This document shows, piece after piece, positions 34,044 to 43,427 of a stretch of DNA of 64,000 nucleotides. The stretch covers positions 6,200,001-6,264,000 of the forward strand of contig OZ257131.1 in the NCBI GenBank assembly GCA_965278985.1. Direction: 5' to 3'. Numbering within the stretch: position 1 is the stretch's first letter; every line of letters begins with the position of its first letter. Below the pieces are notes generated by a model, which was not told the origin of the DNA, ran no database searches, and was given only the letters and a program-made list of their open reading frames with translations. Made by a program: the position numbers and the translations under genes. Source of the DNA: CAISIP01 sp965278985 (lineage in GTDB: Bacteria; Pseudomonadota; Gammaproteobacteria; Burkholderiales; Burkholderiaceae_C).

Positions 34044-34246
34044 TTCGCTGCGGTGTCCAGCGCGCGCAGCTGCCGCCAGTTGTCCTCCACCTGCACCTGC
34101 CCGCGCAAGGCCAGCACTTTCTGTTTGCGTGCCTGGCGCAGATAGGCTTCCAGTGCGTGGCGGATGGCGGCGACGGTGCTTTCCTCGCCGGTCGCCTTCA
34201 TCAGGCTGGCGACGATTTCGTCGTCAATGGTGATCGTTGTACGCAT
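34040..34246 (-). CDS. vapB: VapB-type antitoxin
   Basis: A 68-residue antitoxin. The N-terminal ribbon-helix-helix begins MRTTITIDDEIVASLMKATG and continues as STVAAIRHALEAYLRQ. The C-terminal ~30 residues (NWRQLRALDTAAK) should wrap around VapC. ATG 34244-34246 is preceded by a TTG that would add one residue. The VapB dimer normally represses the operon through a palindrome just upstream, in the gap to 34332, but I could not define that site. Confidence 0.9.
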   Translation of the reverse strand: MRTTITIDDEIVASLMKATGEESTVAAIRHALEAYLRQARKQKVLALRGQVQVEDNWRQLRALDTAAK

Positions 34247-34332
34247 CAAGATTTCTCCGCGAAGACATCACCATCATAACGATGGGATGCGTTCGCCGCA
34301 ACGGAGCCGGCTCGGTTGCTGGCGCGGTGCGC

Positions 34333-35215
34333 TCAGGCGTCGAGCAACGGCAGGCTGCGGCGCGCAAGCATGCTCTGAGGGGCCATCCAATCCAGGATGA
34401 CGTCGAAATGGTTGCGCTCCGCCACCTCGTAATACGTCGTGTCATTGCCCTGCGCGATGCAGGCCGCAGCATACTGGCGCGACTGGCGCTTGAACTCGTC
34501 CGTGTCGTGCTCGGCCACCACCACGTGCAGCACGCGCGCGGGACCGGGCAGGTGGTGCTGGGGGCTCAGGGCGCGTGCGCGGGCATCGTCCAACTGCAGC
34601 CAGGCGTTGGGCGCGGCGTGGCGCACGGGCTCCAGGTCGAACAGGCCGCTGACCAGCACGCCTGCCTGCACCACGTCGTCGGGCACCGCATGCGCGGCGT
34701 GCCAGCCGGTCGCCAGCACCATGGCTGCCAGATGGCCGCCCGCCGAGCTGCCTGCCACCACCATGCGCTTGCGCGCGCCCACCTGCAGCCGCTCGGCGTG
34801 GGTGTAGAGCCACGCCACAGCGCGCCGGCATTGGTCCACCATGGTCTCCAGCCGCGCGGCGGGGGCAAGGCTGTAGTCCAGCGCGGCGACGGCGATGCCG
34901 TGCTGCGTGAAGTTGCGCGCCATGAAAACCGAGTCCTCGCGGCCCAGCGAGCGCCAGTAGCCACCGTGGATGAACAGGAACAGCGGCGCGTCTGGCTGGC
35001 CCGGCACGGGGAAGAGGTCGAGGTGCTCGTCTTCGCCGGGCCCGTAGGCCAATGCGCGTTGGCAGGGCAGCGTGGCGTACACCGGTGCCGACAGCTCGGC
35101 GTATTTGCGGATTTCCACCTCCGCGTCGGGCACCGTGCCGCGTGCGCTGTAGGCGCGGTCCCGTTCGGCCTGCGACCAGTGGCGCCAGGCTTGTGCATCG
35201 TTGCGTGGTTCGTGG

Positions 35216-35223
<8 letters not shown>
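34333..35223 (-). CDS. Arylformamidase-like alpha/beta hydrolase
   Basis: A 296-residue cytoplasmic hydrolase. The oxyanion segment HGGYWRSLGREDSVFMARNF and the nucleophile elbow GSSAGGHLAAM (Ser) match animal/fungal-type kynurenine formamidase. Further matches are VSGLFDLEPV, EHDTDEFKRQSRQYA (acid) and RNHFDVI (His). This type hydrolyses N-formylkynurenine or similar arylformamides. It overlaps livF by eight bases and ends an operon that also codes for 3-hydroxyanthranilate dioxygenase, which supports a kynurenine-pathway link. Bacterial tryptophan users normally have the unrelated KynB cyclase-fold enzyme. Confidence 0.82.
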
Positions 35224-35938
<715 letters not shown>

Positions 35939-36092
35939 TCCAATTTTCCTTGGCGCACCACCCTCAGCGCTTGATGAGCAGGTGCTCCTATCGAGTGCAC
36001 CCGTGGAACCGGCTCTGCCGGGCCACCGGGTGCGCCCCCCAGTGGGGGGTATAGGACGCTACACGCAGTGAGCGTCCGTAACGGGGGGCGTG
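35939..36092. repeat. Triple-hairpin intergenic element between livG and livF
   Basis: Three adjacent inverted repeats lie in this 154-base gap: about 35997-36033 (GCACCC arms with an inner CCGG/CCGG stem), 36035-36049 (six C, AGT, six G) and 36054-36077 (GGACGCT and AGCGTCC). Together they would fold into consecutive RNA hairpins inside the liv message. No gene is seen. It may adjust the livG:livF ratio or stabilise the transcript. Confidence 0.65.
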
Positions 36093-36869
36093 TCATTGCG
36101 GCAACTCCTCGTCGCCGAGGTAGGCAGTGCGCACGCGTTCGTTCTCGCGGATCGCCCGTGGCGTGCCGCTGGCGATGACGGCGCCGTTGACCAGCACCGA
36201 GATGTGGTCGGCCAGGGCGAAGACGGCGTCCATGTCGTGCTCGATCAGCAGGATGGTGTAGCGCTGCTTGAGGCCTGAGAGCAGCGCCACCACGCGCAGC
36301 GATTCCTGGTGGCTCATGCCGGCCATGGGTTCATCGAGCAGCAGCAGCCGGGGTTGGGCCACCAGCACCATGGCCAGTTCCAGCTGGCGGCGTTCGCCGT
36401 GCGCAAGCTCGGCCACGCGGTGGTGCGTGCGCGGCGTCAAGCCTGCCTGCGCGATGGCCGCGTGCGACGGCTCCATGAGGCGAGGCCGCTGCCGCAACGG
36501 TGTCCACATGCCGAAGCTGTGCCCGCAGTGGGCCTGCATGGCCAGCGCCACGCATTCCAGCACCGTCCATTCCGGGAACACCGAGGTGATCTGGTAAGAG
36601 CGCCCCAGGCCGCGCAGCGCGCGCTGGTCCGCGCGCAGTGCCGTGACCCGCTCGCCGGCCAGGAATACCTCGCCGCTGTCGGGCCGCAGTTCGCCGCTCA
36701 ACTGGCCGATCAGCGTGGTCTTGCCGGCGCCATTGGGGCCGATGATGGCGTGCAGTTCGCCCGGAGCCAGTGAGAGGTTCACATGGTCCGTGGCCAGCAG
36801 GCCACCGTATCGCTTGACGAGGTCGAGGGTCTGCAGCGCAGGGGTCGCAGGCGTGGCAGGGGCGGTCAT
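36093..36869 (-). CDS. livG: Branched-chain amino acid-type ABC transporter ATPase LivG
   Basis: A 258-residue ATPase. Walker A is IGPNGAGKTTLIGQLSG, the signature is ELAHGERRQLELAMVL, and Walker B is LLLLDEPMAGMSHQES. The C-terminus ends with the LivG-type ...NERVRTAYLGDE. It overlaps livM by four bases (36866-36869). It acts at the inner membrane with LivF on the LivH-LivM pair. Confidence 0.93.
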   Translation of the reverse strand: MTAPATPATPALQTLDLVKRYGGLLATDHVNLSLAPGELHAIIGPNGAGKTTLIGQLSGELRPDSGEVFLAGERVTALRADQRALRGLGRSYQITSVFPEWTVLECVALAMQAHCGHSFGMWTPLRQRPRLMEPSHAAIAQAGLTPRTHHRVAELAHGERRQLELAMVLVAQPRLLLLDEPMAGMSHQESLRVVALLSGLKQRYTILLIEHDMDAVFALADHISVLVNGAVIASGTPRAIRENERVRTAYLGDEELPQ

Positions 36870-37843
36870 GGCGACACCTCCGCGCGCGCCTTGCGCGCCC
36901 GCGCCGCATCCCAGTCCAGCAGGAAGCCATAAAGCCCGCGCCGGGCCATCAGCGCCACCAGCACGATGATCGGGCCCAGGATGATCATCCAGCGGTCGGT
37001 GAGGGCCTTCAGGATGTCTTCCAGCCCCAGCAGCGCGAGTGCGCCCACCAGCGGGCCCAGCACGGTGCCCATGCCGCCGATCACCACCATCACGATCAGT
37101 TCCCCCGAGATGGTCCAGGCCAGGTAGGCGGGGGAGGCGTACCCCGTAAGGTTGGCGTACAGCAGGCCCGCGATGCCAGCGACCACGCAGGACAGCACAT
37201 AGGCCGACAGGCGGTAACGCAGAGTGGGATACCCCAGCGCCTGCATGCGCCGCTCGTTCATGCGGCAGCCCTGCAGCACCATGCCGAAGGGCGCGTGCAC
37301 CATCCGCGACACCACCAGCACCACGCCCGCCACCAGCAGCAGCGCCGCGTAATACAGCGCCGTGGGCGAACCCAGGTGGAACAATCCGAAGTCGCTTCGC
37401 GCCGTGATGGACAGTCCGTCGTCACCGCCGTATTGCTTGAGGCTCACGAACAGGAAATAGAACAGCTGCGAGAAAGCCAGCGTGATCATGATGAAGGCGA
37501 TGCCACTGGTGCGCAGCGACACCCAGCCGGTGAGCGCGCCCGCCAAAGCACACACCACGACGGTCACCAGCAGCTGCAGCCAGCCGTTGTCCACACCGTG
37601 GTGCGCCAGCAGGCCTACTGCGTACGCGCCCAAGCCCAGGTACATCGCGTGGCCGAAACTCACCATGCCGCCGTAGCCCAGGATCAGGTTCAGGCTCAGC
37701 GCCGCCAGCGCGAGGATCAGCACGCGCGTGGTGAAGGTGACCATGAAGGGCTGGCCGGTGCCTTGCGCGTACAGCGGCAGCAAGGCAAAGCCGCCCAGCA
37801 GCAGCACACCGGCCCAGAAGGTGGAACGTGCGGAAAGCTTCAT
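36866..37843 (-). CDS. livM: Branched-chain amino acid-type ABC permease LivM
   Basis: A 325-residue permease starting MKLSARSTFWAGVLLLGG. It has about eight to ten membrane helices and the family stretches LSLNLILGYGGMVSFGHAMY and RMQALGYPTLRYRLSAYVLS, then GTVLGPLVGALALLGLEDIL. It overlaps livH by four bases (37840-37843) and livG by four bases, a tightly coupled operon. The C-terminal Arg/Lys-rich tail is cytoplasmic. Confidence 0.92.
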   Translation of the reverse strand: MKLSARSTFWAGVLLLGGFALLPLYAQGTGQPFMVTFTTRVLILALAALSLNLILGYGGMVSFGHAMYLGLGAYAVGLLAHHGVDNGWLQLLVTVVVCALAGALTGWVSLRTSGIAFIMITLAFSQLFYFLFVSLKQYGGDDGLSITARSDFGLFHLGSPTALYYAALLLVAGVVLVVSRMVHAPFGMVLQGCRMNERRMQALGYPTLRYRLSAYVLSCVVAGIAGLLYANLTGYASPAYLAWTISGELIVMVVIGGMGTVLGPLVGALALLGLEDILKALTDRWMIILGPIIVLVALMARRGLYGFLLDWDAARARKARAEVSP

Positions 37844-38760
37844 GCGTTCTTCACCGGGAACAACCCTTGCGGCTTGAAGGCCAGCACGCCCACCATGAAG
37901 AGGCAGATCAGCATGGACGAGATGGCAGGCCCCGCGGCCTGGGCCGTGCTGCGGTCGATGATCTCGCGCAGCAGCATGGGCAAAAAGGCGCGCCCCGCCG
38001 TGTCGATGACCCCCACGATCAGCGCGGCGAAGAAGGCGCCGTGCACCGAGCCTATGCCACCGATCACGATGACGATCATCACCAGGATCAGGATGGGCTC
38101 GCCCATGCCCGGCTGCACCGACAGGATGGGCCCGCTCATCAGGCCCGCGAGCCCGGCCAGCGCGCCGCCCAGCGAGAACACCAACGCATTGATGCGCCGG
38201 ATGTTCACGCCCAGCGCCGCCACCATCACCGGGTTCACCGAGCCGGCGCGGATCAGCATGCCCACCCGCGTGCGGGCGATGAGCCAGTAACACAGCCCCG
38301 CGGCCAGCAGGCCGGCCACGATGATGGAGAAGCGGTACAGCGGGTAGTTGATGCCCAGGAAACTGACCGTGCCCGAGAGCTGCTCCGGCACGTTCATGTA
38401 GGAGGGCGAGGCACCCCACACCCAGCGCGCCAGCTCGTTGAAGAACAGGATCAGCCCGAAGGTGGCCAGCACCTGGTCCAGGTGGTCACGCGCATACAGC
38501 CGCCGCGCGATCAGCCACTCCACCAGCGCGGCCAGCAGCGCCCCGCCCGCGATGGCGGCCACGCCGGCCAGCAGGAAGGACTCGCTGCGCCCGTAGACCG
38601 TGGCCGCGAAATACGCGCCCATCATGTACAGGCTGCCGTGCGCCAGGTTCACGAAGTTCATGATGCCGAAGACCAACGTGAGGCCGGCCGACAGCATGAA
38701 CAACAACACGCCCAGCTGCAGGCCGTTGAGCAGCTGGATGAAGAAGAGGGAGGTGGTCAT
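37840..38760 (-). CDS. livH: Branched-chain amino acid-type ABC permease LivH
   Basis: A 306-residue permease with about eight helices. It begins FFIQLLNGLQLGVLLFMLSA and contains GLTLVFGIMNFVNLAHGSLY, the classic LivH motif, plus IGGIGSVHGAFFAALIVGVI. A 116-base GC-rich gap with potential hairpins separates it from the binding-protein gene upstream, a common arrangement that lets the binding protein be made in excess. Confidence 0.93.
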   Translation of the reverse strand: MTTSLFFIQLLNGLQLGVLLFMLSAGLTLVFGIMNFVNLAHGSLYMMGAYFAATVYGRSESFLLAGVAAIAGGALLAALVEWLIARRLYARDHLDQVLATFGLILFFNELARWVWGASPSYMNVPEQLSGTVSFLGINYPLYRFSIIVAGLLAAGLCYWLIARTRVGMLIRAGSVNPVMVAALGVNIRRINALVFSLGGALAGLAGLMSGPILSVQPGMGEPILILVMIVIVIGGIGSVHGAFFAALIVGVIDTAGRAFLPMLLREIIDRSTAQAAGPAISSMLICLFMVGVLAFKPQGLFPVKNA

Positions 38761-38876
38761 CGCGCCGGAGGACGAAGGAATGGGCCGCCGCTACAGCGCC
38801 GCCGAAGCGGAGCGTGGGCGGCGTCCGAGGGAGAGGGCGGGGCGGCCCTGCAAACGAAGCCGTCCCGCGCGGTACG

Positions 38877-40058
38877 TCACTTCATCGCGCACTGCGACGC
38901 GTAGGCGTCCGCATGGTCCTTCAGCACCACGCCCTTGGCCGTGAAGGCGGCCTGGCCCGCGGCGTTCTTCGCCACGTCCACGCGGTAGTAGTTGCGGATC
39001 GGGAACTGGTTGTTGTTGAACTTGAAGGGGCCGGCCACGGACTTGAAGTCGGCGGCCTTCAGTGCGGTGCGGAAAGCCTCCTTGTTGTCCACCTTGCCGC
39101 CGGTTTTCTTCAGGGCCGAGTCCAGCAGCTTGGCCGCGTCGTAACTCTGCGCCGCGTACAGCGAGGGCACGCGGTTGTACTTCTTCTGGAAATCCTCGAC
39201 AAACTTCTTGTTCTCGGGATTGTCGAGGTCCGGGCTGTAAGGCGAGCCGGTGATGGCGCCGATGGCGATGTCCTTCAGCGCGGGCAGTGTGCTGCCGTCC
39301 ACCGTGGAGGTGGACATCAGCGGGATCTTGCCCAGCAGGCCGGCCTGCTGGTACTGCTTGACGAAGTTCACACCCATGCCGCCGGGGTAGAACACATAGA
39401 CCGCATCGGGGTTTGCGGCCTGCAGCTGGGCAATCTCGGCCGAGTAGTCGGGCTGGTTGACCTGGGTGTAGATCTCGTCTACGGGCTTGCCCTTGTACTG
39501 GATCTTGAAGCCCGAGAGCGCGTCCTTGCCGGCCTGGTAGTTGGGGGCCATCAGGTAGACCTTCTTGTAGCCCTGCGCCTGCGCGTAGGCGCCCATGGGC
39601 TCGTGCAGCGCATCGTTGTTCCACGAGGTGGAGAAGAACATCGGGCTGCAGCCCTTGCCCGTGACGGGTGTGGGGCCGGCGTTGGAGCCGATCAGGAACA
39701 CGCCCGCATCGGTGATGGGCTTGTGGATCGCCATCATCACGTTGGAGAAGGTCACGCCCGTGATAATCGGCACCTTGTCTTTCTCGATGAGTTTCTTGGC
39801 CAGCTCCACGCCCAGGTCGGCCTTGAGCTGGTCGTCCTCCTTGATCACTTCGATGGTGCTGCCGCCGAGCTTGCCGCCCAGCTCCTGCACGGCCAGCATG
39901 AAGGCGTCGTACTGGTCCTGGCCCAGCGCGCCGGCCGGCCCGGACATCGTGCCGATGAAACCGATCTTGAGGCTCTGGGCCGAGGCGATGCCGCCCGTGG
40001 CGGCCAGCGCGCAGGCCAGGGCCAGGGTGCGGATCTTGTGGATCGAAGAAGCTTTCAC
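38877..40058 (-). CDS. livJ: ABC transporter substrate-binding protein (LivJ/LivK-type)
   Basis: A 393-residue periplasmic protein with a signal peptide ending near GIASAQ (residue 28), then SLKIGFIGTMSGPAGALGQD. Type I periplasmic-binding-fold marks include ADLGVELAKKLIEKDKVPII and VYFVFYPGGMG-type wording (AVYVFYPGGMGVNFVKQYQQ). Members of this branch often bind aromatic acids or amides rather than leucine. Its place directly after 3-hydroxyanthranilate dioxygenase suggests an aromatic ligand. Confidence 0.9.
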   Translation of the reverse strand: MKASSIHKIRTLALACALAATGGIASAQSLKIGFIGTMSGPAGALGQDQYDAFMLAVQELGGKLGGSTIEVIKEDDQLKADLGVELAKKLIEKDKVPIITGVTFSNVMMAIHKPITDAGVFLIGSNAGPTPVTGKGCSPMFFSTSWNNDALHEPMGAYAQAQGYKKVYLMAPNYQAGKDALSGFKIQYKGKPVDEIYTQVNQPDYSAEIAQLQAANPDAVYVFYPGGMGVNFVKQYQQAGLLGKIPLMSTSTVDGSTLPALKDIAIGAITGSPYSPDLDNPENKKFVEDFQKKYNRVPSLYAAQSYDAAKLLDSALKKTGGKVDNKEAFRTALKAADFKSVAGPFKFNNNQFPIRNYYRVDVAKNAAGQAAFTAKGVVLKDHADAYASQCAMK

Positions 40059-40127
40059 GCGGATCTCCTGAGGGAAGAGGGGGGTTGGGAGGTGTGGGAA
40101 AAGTGTACGTGGGCAGGGCCTGCGGGA

Positions 40128-40754
40128 TTACCCAGGAATACCCGCGCGGCCCAGTTGCGGAAAGTGCTGGGCGGCGCGCTGGTGCCAGGTCTGCCAGTCG
40201 CGCCCGCTGTGCACCTGGCCACAATGGCCGCACATGCGCTGCTCCGCGGGCGTGTCGTAGAAGGACGCGAAAGCCTTGGGCAGGTCTTCGACGATGCTCT
40301 GCAACTGGATCTCGCGCCGCGCCACCAACTGGCCGCAGTCGGCGCAGTACCACTCGAAGGCATCGATCACACCCGCGGGCCGGGCGCGTTCGATCACGGT
40401 GCACAGGCTGCCCGGGTTCGGGCGCTGCGGCGAATGGCGGACGAACGCGGGCAGCAGGAACACATCGCCTTCGCGCAGCGGGATGCGCTCGAACTGGCCA
40501 CGGTCCGCGATCAGCAGCGAGGCCTCGCCCTTGAACTGGTGGAAGTATTCCTCGTAGGGGTCCACGTGGAAGTCCGTGCGCTGGTTGGGGCCGCCCACCA
40601 CGGTGCAGATGAGGTCGGAGTCCTTCCAGATCTGCTGGTTGCCCACCGGGGGCTTGAGCCGGTCCTGGTGCTCGGCAATCCAGCCGCCGAAGCTCAGTGG
40701 CGCGCTGTAGTGCGTGGAAGCGGCTGGTGCGTCGTTGGTGGAGGGTGTGGTCAT
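40128..40754 (-). CDS. nbaC: 3-hydroxyanthranilate 3,4-dioxygenase
   Basis: A 208-residue Fe(II) cupin dioxygenase that opens the ring of 3-hydroxyanthranilate to 2-amino-3-carboxymuconate semialdehyde. The iron ligands are His63 and Glu69 (DFHVDPYEEYFHQFKG) and His107 (FVRHSPQRP), each offset by 12 from the known Cupriavidus enzyme numbering, so the N-terminus is about 12 residues longer. The rubredoxin-like second metal site of bacterial enzymes is kept: Cys137/Cys140 (WYCADCGQL) and Cys175/Cys178 (MCGHCGQV). It lies between a Bug gene and livJ, all in the same direction. Confidence 0.93.
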   Translation of the reverse strand: MTTPSTNDAPAASTHYSAPLSFGGWIAEHQDRLKPPVGNQQIWKDSDLICTVVGGPNQRTDFHVDPYEEYFHQFKGEASLLIADRGQFERIPLREGDVFLLPAFVRHSPQRPNPGSLCTVIERARPAGVIDAFEWYCADCGQLVARREIQLQSIVEDLPKAFASFYDTPAEQRMCGHCGQVHSGRDWQTWHQRAAQHFPQLGRAGIPG

Positions 40755-40809
40755 GGCAGGGGCTCCTTTGAACTGCAAGAACTGTTCCAGCGGATGGGCA
40801 GCGGCCGTG

Positions 40810-41826
40810 TCACTCGATGCGGATGCCGGCTTCGCGGATCACCTGCCCGTAACGCGCGATCTCGCTCCTGACGAAGGCCGTGAAGGCCTGCTGCCCCATG
40901 CCCGAGGGGTCCGCTCCCAGCCGTGCCAGGCTGGCCTTCACGTCGGGCAAGGCGAGCGCGGCCACGGTGCGGTCCTGCAGCGCCTGCACCACGGGCTGCG
41001 GCGTGTGCGCCGGCAGCATGAAGCCGAACCACGACAACGTCTGGTAGCCCTTGACGCCGGAGGCGTCCAGCGTGGGGATGCCGGGCAGCGTCGCGGCCGG
41101 TTGCAGGCTGGTCACGGCCAGCGCCTTGATGCGGCCCGCCTGCAACAGCGGCAGCACGGAGGGAATGTTGATGATCATGCCCGTGATCTGCCCCGAGGCA
41201 ATGTCCTGCAACGCGGGTGCGGCACCCTTGTAGGGCACGTGCTGCAGGTCGACGCCCGCCATGCGCTTGAGGATCTCCACCGACAGGTGCGACAGGCTGC
41301 CGTTGCCGCCCGAGCCCAGCGTGAGCCGGCCGGGCTGGGCCCGGGCCAGCGCCAGGAACTCGGCGATGGTGTTGGCGGGCACGCCCGCGCCCACCACCAG
41401 CACATTGGCTGCGGTGCTGATCAGCACCGTGGGGGTGAAGTCGTTCAGGCTGTCGTAGGGCAGGCTGGGGTACAGCGAAGGCGTGGCGCCGTGGGTACTG
41501 CCATTGGCCAGGAACACGGTGTAGCCGTCCGGCGCCGACTTGGCGACGATGTCCGCGCCGATGCTGCCGCCCGCGCCGGGCTTGTTGTCCACCACGAAGC
41601 TCTGGCCCGTGGCCTCACCCAGCGCCTTGCCCAGCGTACGCGCCAGCACGTCGGAGCCGTCGCCCGCCGTGGTGGGCACCACGATCTTCACGGGCTTGGC
41701 GGGCCAGGCCTGGGCGTGGGCCTGCCAGGGCCATGGCAGTGCGGCGGCCAGCAGGGACAGTTGCAGCTGGCGCCGCGTGAGGTGGCCGGGGCGTGGTGCT
41801 TGTGGTGCGGTTGTACCGATGGGCAT
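40810..41826 (-). CDS. Bug-family tripartite tricarboxylate transporter binding protein
   Basis: A 338-residue periplasmic protein starting at the ATG ending at 41826. The leader has paired Arg (LTRRQLQLSLLAAALPWPWQ) and is cut near AHAQAWP, so Tat export is possible. Bug marks are KPVKIVVPTTAGDGSDVLAR, VDNKPGAGGSIGADIVAKSA and LQHVPYKGAAPALQDIASGQ. It is the first gene of the run leading to the dioxygenase and liv genes (55-base gap). The two binding proteins may serve related ligands. Confidence 0.9.
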   Translation of the reverse strand: MPIGTTAPQAPRPGHLTRRQLQLSLLAAALPWPWQAHAQAWPAKPVKIVVPTTAGDGSDVLARTLGKALGEATGQSFVVDNKPGAGGSIGADIVAKSAPDGYTVFLANGSTHGATPSLYPSLPYDSLNDFTPTVLISTAANVLVVGAGVPANTIAEFLALARAQPGRLTLGSGGNGSLSHLSVEILKRMAGVDLQHVPYKGAAPALQDIASGQITGMIINIPSVLPLLQAGRIKALAVTSLQPAATLPGIPTLDASGVKGYQTLSWFGFMLPAHTPQPVVQALQDRTVAALALPDVKASLARLGADPSGMGQQAFTAFVRSEIARYGQVIREAGIRIE

Positions 41827-41891
41827 GGGTGAGGGACTCCAGGGGTCGGAATGGGGTCTGCGGGCGAATAGTCGGTGTGTAGTCCAGGCAC

Positions 41892-42875
41892 TCAGTGCCC
41901 CGTGAGCCGTCGCAGCCAGCCACGCAGGCCGGATGCGGCCGGGCTGGCAGCGGAGGGTGCAGCGGGCACAGGGGCATGCGGGTCGCCGGCCATAGGGGGC
42001 TTGGTACGGGCTTCGGCTTCTCCATCGATTTCCGTATCGCCATTGGTCTCGTTCACGGTCGTGAGCACGTCCTCCGCCGCCAATTGCTGCACCAATCGCC
42101 GGCACCACACCCCAGCAAGGTGCACACGGTAGGCCGCGCTGGCATGCACGTCGCCCTGGGCGGCGTCTTCGACCAGCGCCACGCCTTGCAGTGCATCCGC
42201 GTGCCAAAGGTAACGCAGGGCGGCCTCGGCGGCTGTGTGGCGGACCGCGCCCTGGCCCAGCCCCGTGAGGGCCACGCGCACCGCACCGTCGCCGAAGCGC
42301 GCCATGGCCACGCCGACCATGGCAAAACGCGAAGCCGCCTGCTCGTGCTTGTGGTACGCCGCCTGCAGCACCCGCGGGAAACGCACGGAGGTCAGCAACT
42401 CGCCCGGCGCCAGTGCGGTGGCGTACATGCCCTGGAAGAAGTCGTCTGCCGCGATCTGCCGGCGGTCCGTGCAGACGGTGGCGCCCATCGCCAGCACGCC
42501 GGCGGGCCAGCAGGCGGCCGGGTCGTTGTGGGCCAGCGCGCCGCCCAGCGTGCCCACCTCGCGCACCTGCTGGTCCGCGATGCCGCCGGCCAGTGCTGCG
42601 AGCATGGGGCAGAAACCCTGCACCAGGGGCGACTCGGCCACGTCGGCATGCGTGGCCAGCGCGCCGATGTGCAGCTGGTTGTCCTTCAGCCGGATCTCGC
42701 GCAGGGCCCGGATGTCCTGCAAGTCCACCAGGTGGGTGGGTGCGGACAGGCCCAGCTTCATGGCCGCCAGCAGGCTCTGCCCACCAGCCAGAGGCCGGGC
42801 CTCGCTGCCGTGTTGCTGCAGCAATGCCAGGGCCTCTGGCAAAGACTTCGGGCGCAGGTAGCCGAAGGGTGTCAT
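41892..42875 (-). CDS. Molybdenum hydroxylase FAD subunit (CoxM-like)
   Basis: A 327-residue FAD-binding subunit of the xanthine dehydrogenase/CO dehydrogenase family. FAD motifs are RPLAGGQSLLAAMKLGL at about residue 28-45 and VREVGTLGGALAHNDPAACW at about 105-125. The C-terminal ~45 residues are an unusual Ala/Pro-rich extension ending LRGWLRRLTGH. It overlaps the iron-sulfur gene upstream by four bases. It passes electrons from the 2Fe-2S subunit to an acceptor. Confidence 0.9.
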   Translation of the reverse strand: MTPFGYLRPKSLPEALALLQQHGSEARPLAGGQSLLAAMKLGLSAPTHLVDLQDIRALREIRLKDNQLHIGALATHADVAESPLVQGFCPMLAALAGGIADQQVREVGTLGGALAHNDPAACWPAGVLAMGATVCTDRRQIAADDFFQGMYATALAPGELLTSVRFPRVLQAAYHKHEQAASRFAMVGVAMARFGDGAVRVALTGLGQGAVRHTAAEAALRYLWHADALQGVALVEDAAQGDVHASAAYRVHLAGVWCRRLVQQLAAEDVLTTVNETNGDTEIDGEAEARTKPPMAGDPHAPVPAAPSAASPAASGLRGWLRRLTGH

Positions 42876-43357
42876 GGTGTGGCACGCAGCGCGCGCAGCC
42901 CTTCGCACACTGCCGCCACGATGCCTTCGTAGCCGGTGCAGCGGCACAGGTTGCCGGCCAGCGCGCGGCGCACGGCCTCGGGCTCGGCCGCCACCTCCTC
43001 GTCCACCATCGCCAGCGCGCGCATCACGAAGCCGGGTGTGCAGTAGCCGCACTGCAGCGCATGGTGGCGGCTGAAGGCCTGTTGCATCACATGCAGCGGC
43101 GCGTCCGGTGCGGCCACGCCCTCGATGGTGGTCACGGAGCGGCCCGCGCACTGCAGGGCCAGGCGGTTGCAGGACTTCTGCGCGCGGCCGTCCACCAGCA
43201 CCGTGCAGGTGCCGCACTGCGCGGTGTCGCAGCCCTCATGCGTGCCGCGCAGCCCCAGCCCGTCGCGCAGCAGCGCCACCAGCAGCGTGCCGGGGTCGTC
43301 CAGCGTGGTGGACACGGGGCGCTGGTTGACCTGCAGTTGCAGGGGATAGGTGGTCAC
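42872..43357 (-). CDS. Molybdenum hydroxylase 2Fe-2S subunit (CoxS-like)
   Basis: A 161-residue subunit with both clusters: a plant-type site at Cys43, Cys48, Cys51 and Cys63 (EGCDTAQCGTCTVLVDG) and the helical-domain site at Cys103, Cys106, Cys138 and Cys140 (LQCGYCTPGF and NLCRCTGYEG). Electrons flow from the Mo centre to the FAD subunit. It is coupled to the FAD subunit gene by ATGA. The large subunit is not adjacent but lies beyond the DapA-like gene at 43428. Confidence 0.93.
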   Translation of the reverse strand: MTTYPLQLQVNQRPVSTTLDDPGTLLVALLRDGLGLRGTHEGCDTAQCGTCTVLVDGRAQKSCNRLALQCAGRSVTTIEGVAAPDAPLHVMQQAFSRHHALQCGYCTPGFVMRALAMVDEEVAAEPEAVRRALAGNLCRCTGYEGIVAAVCEGLRALRATP

Positions 43358-43427
43358 GGCCTCTTGGCCCTCCTGGAACCTGCGCTGTGGCGTGCCATCG
43401 TGCGGGTGTGCAAGAAGGGTGTGCGCA

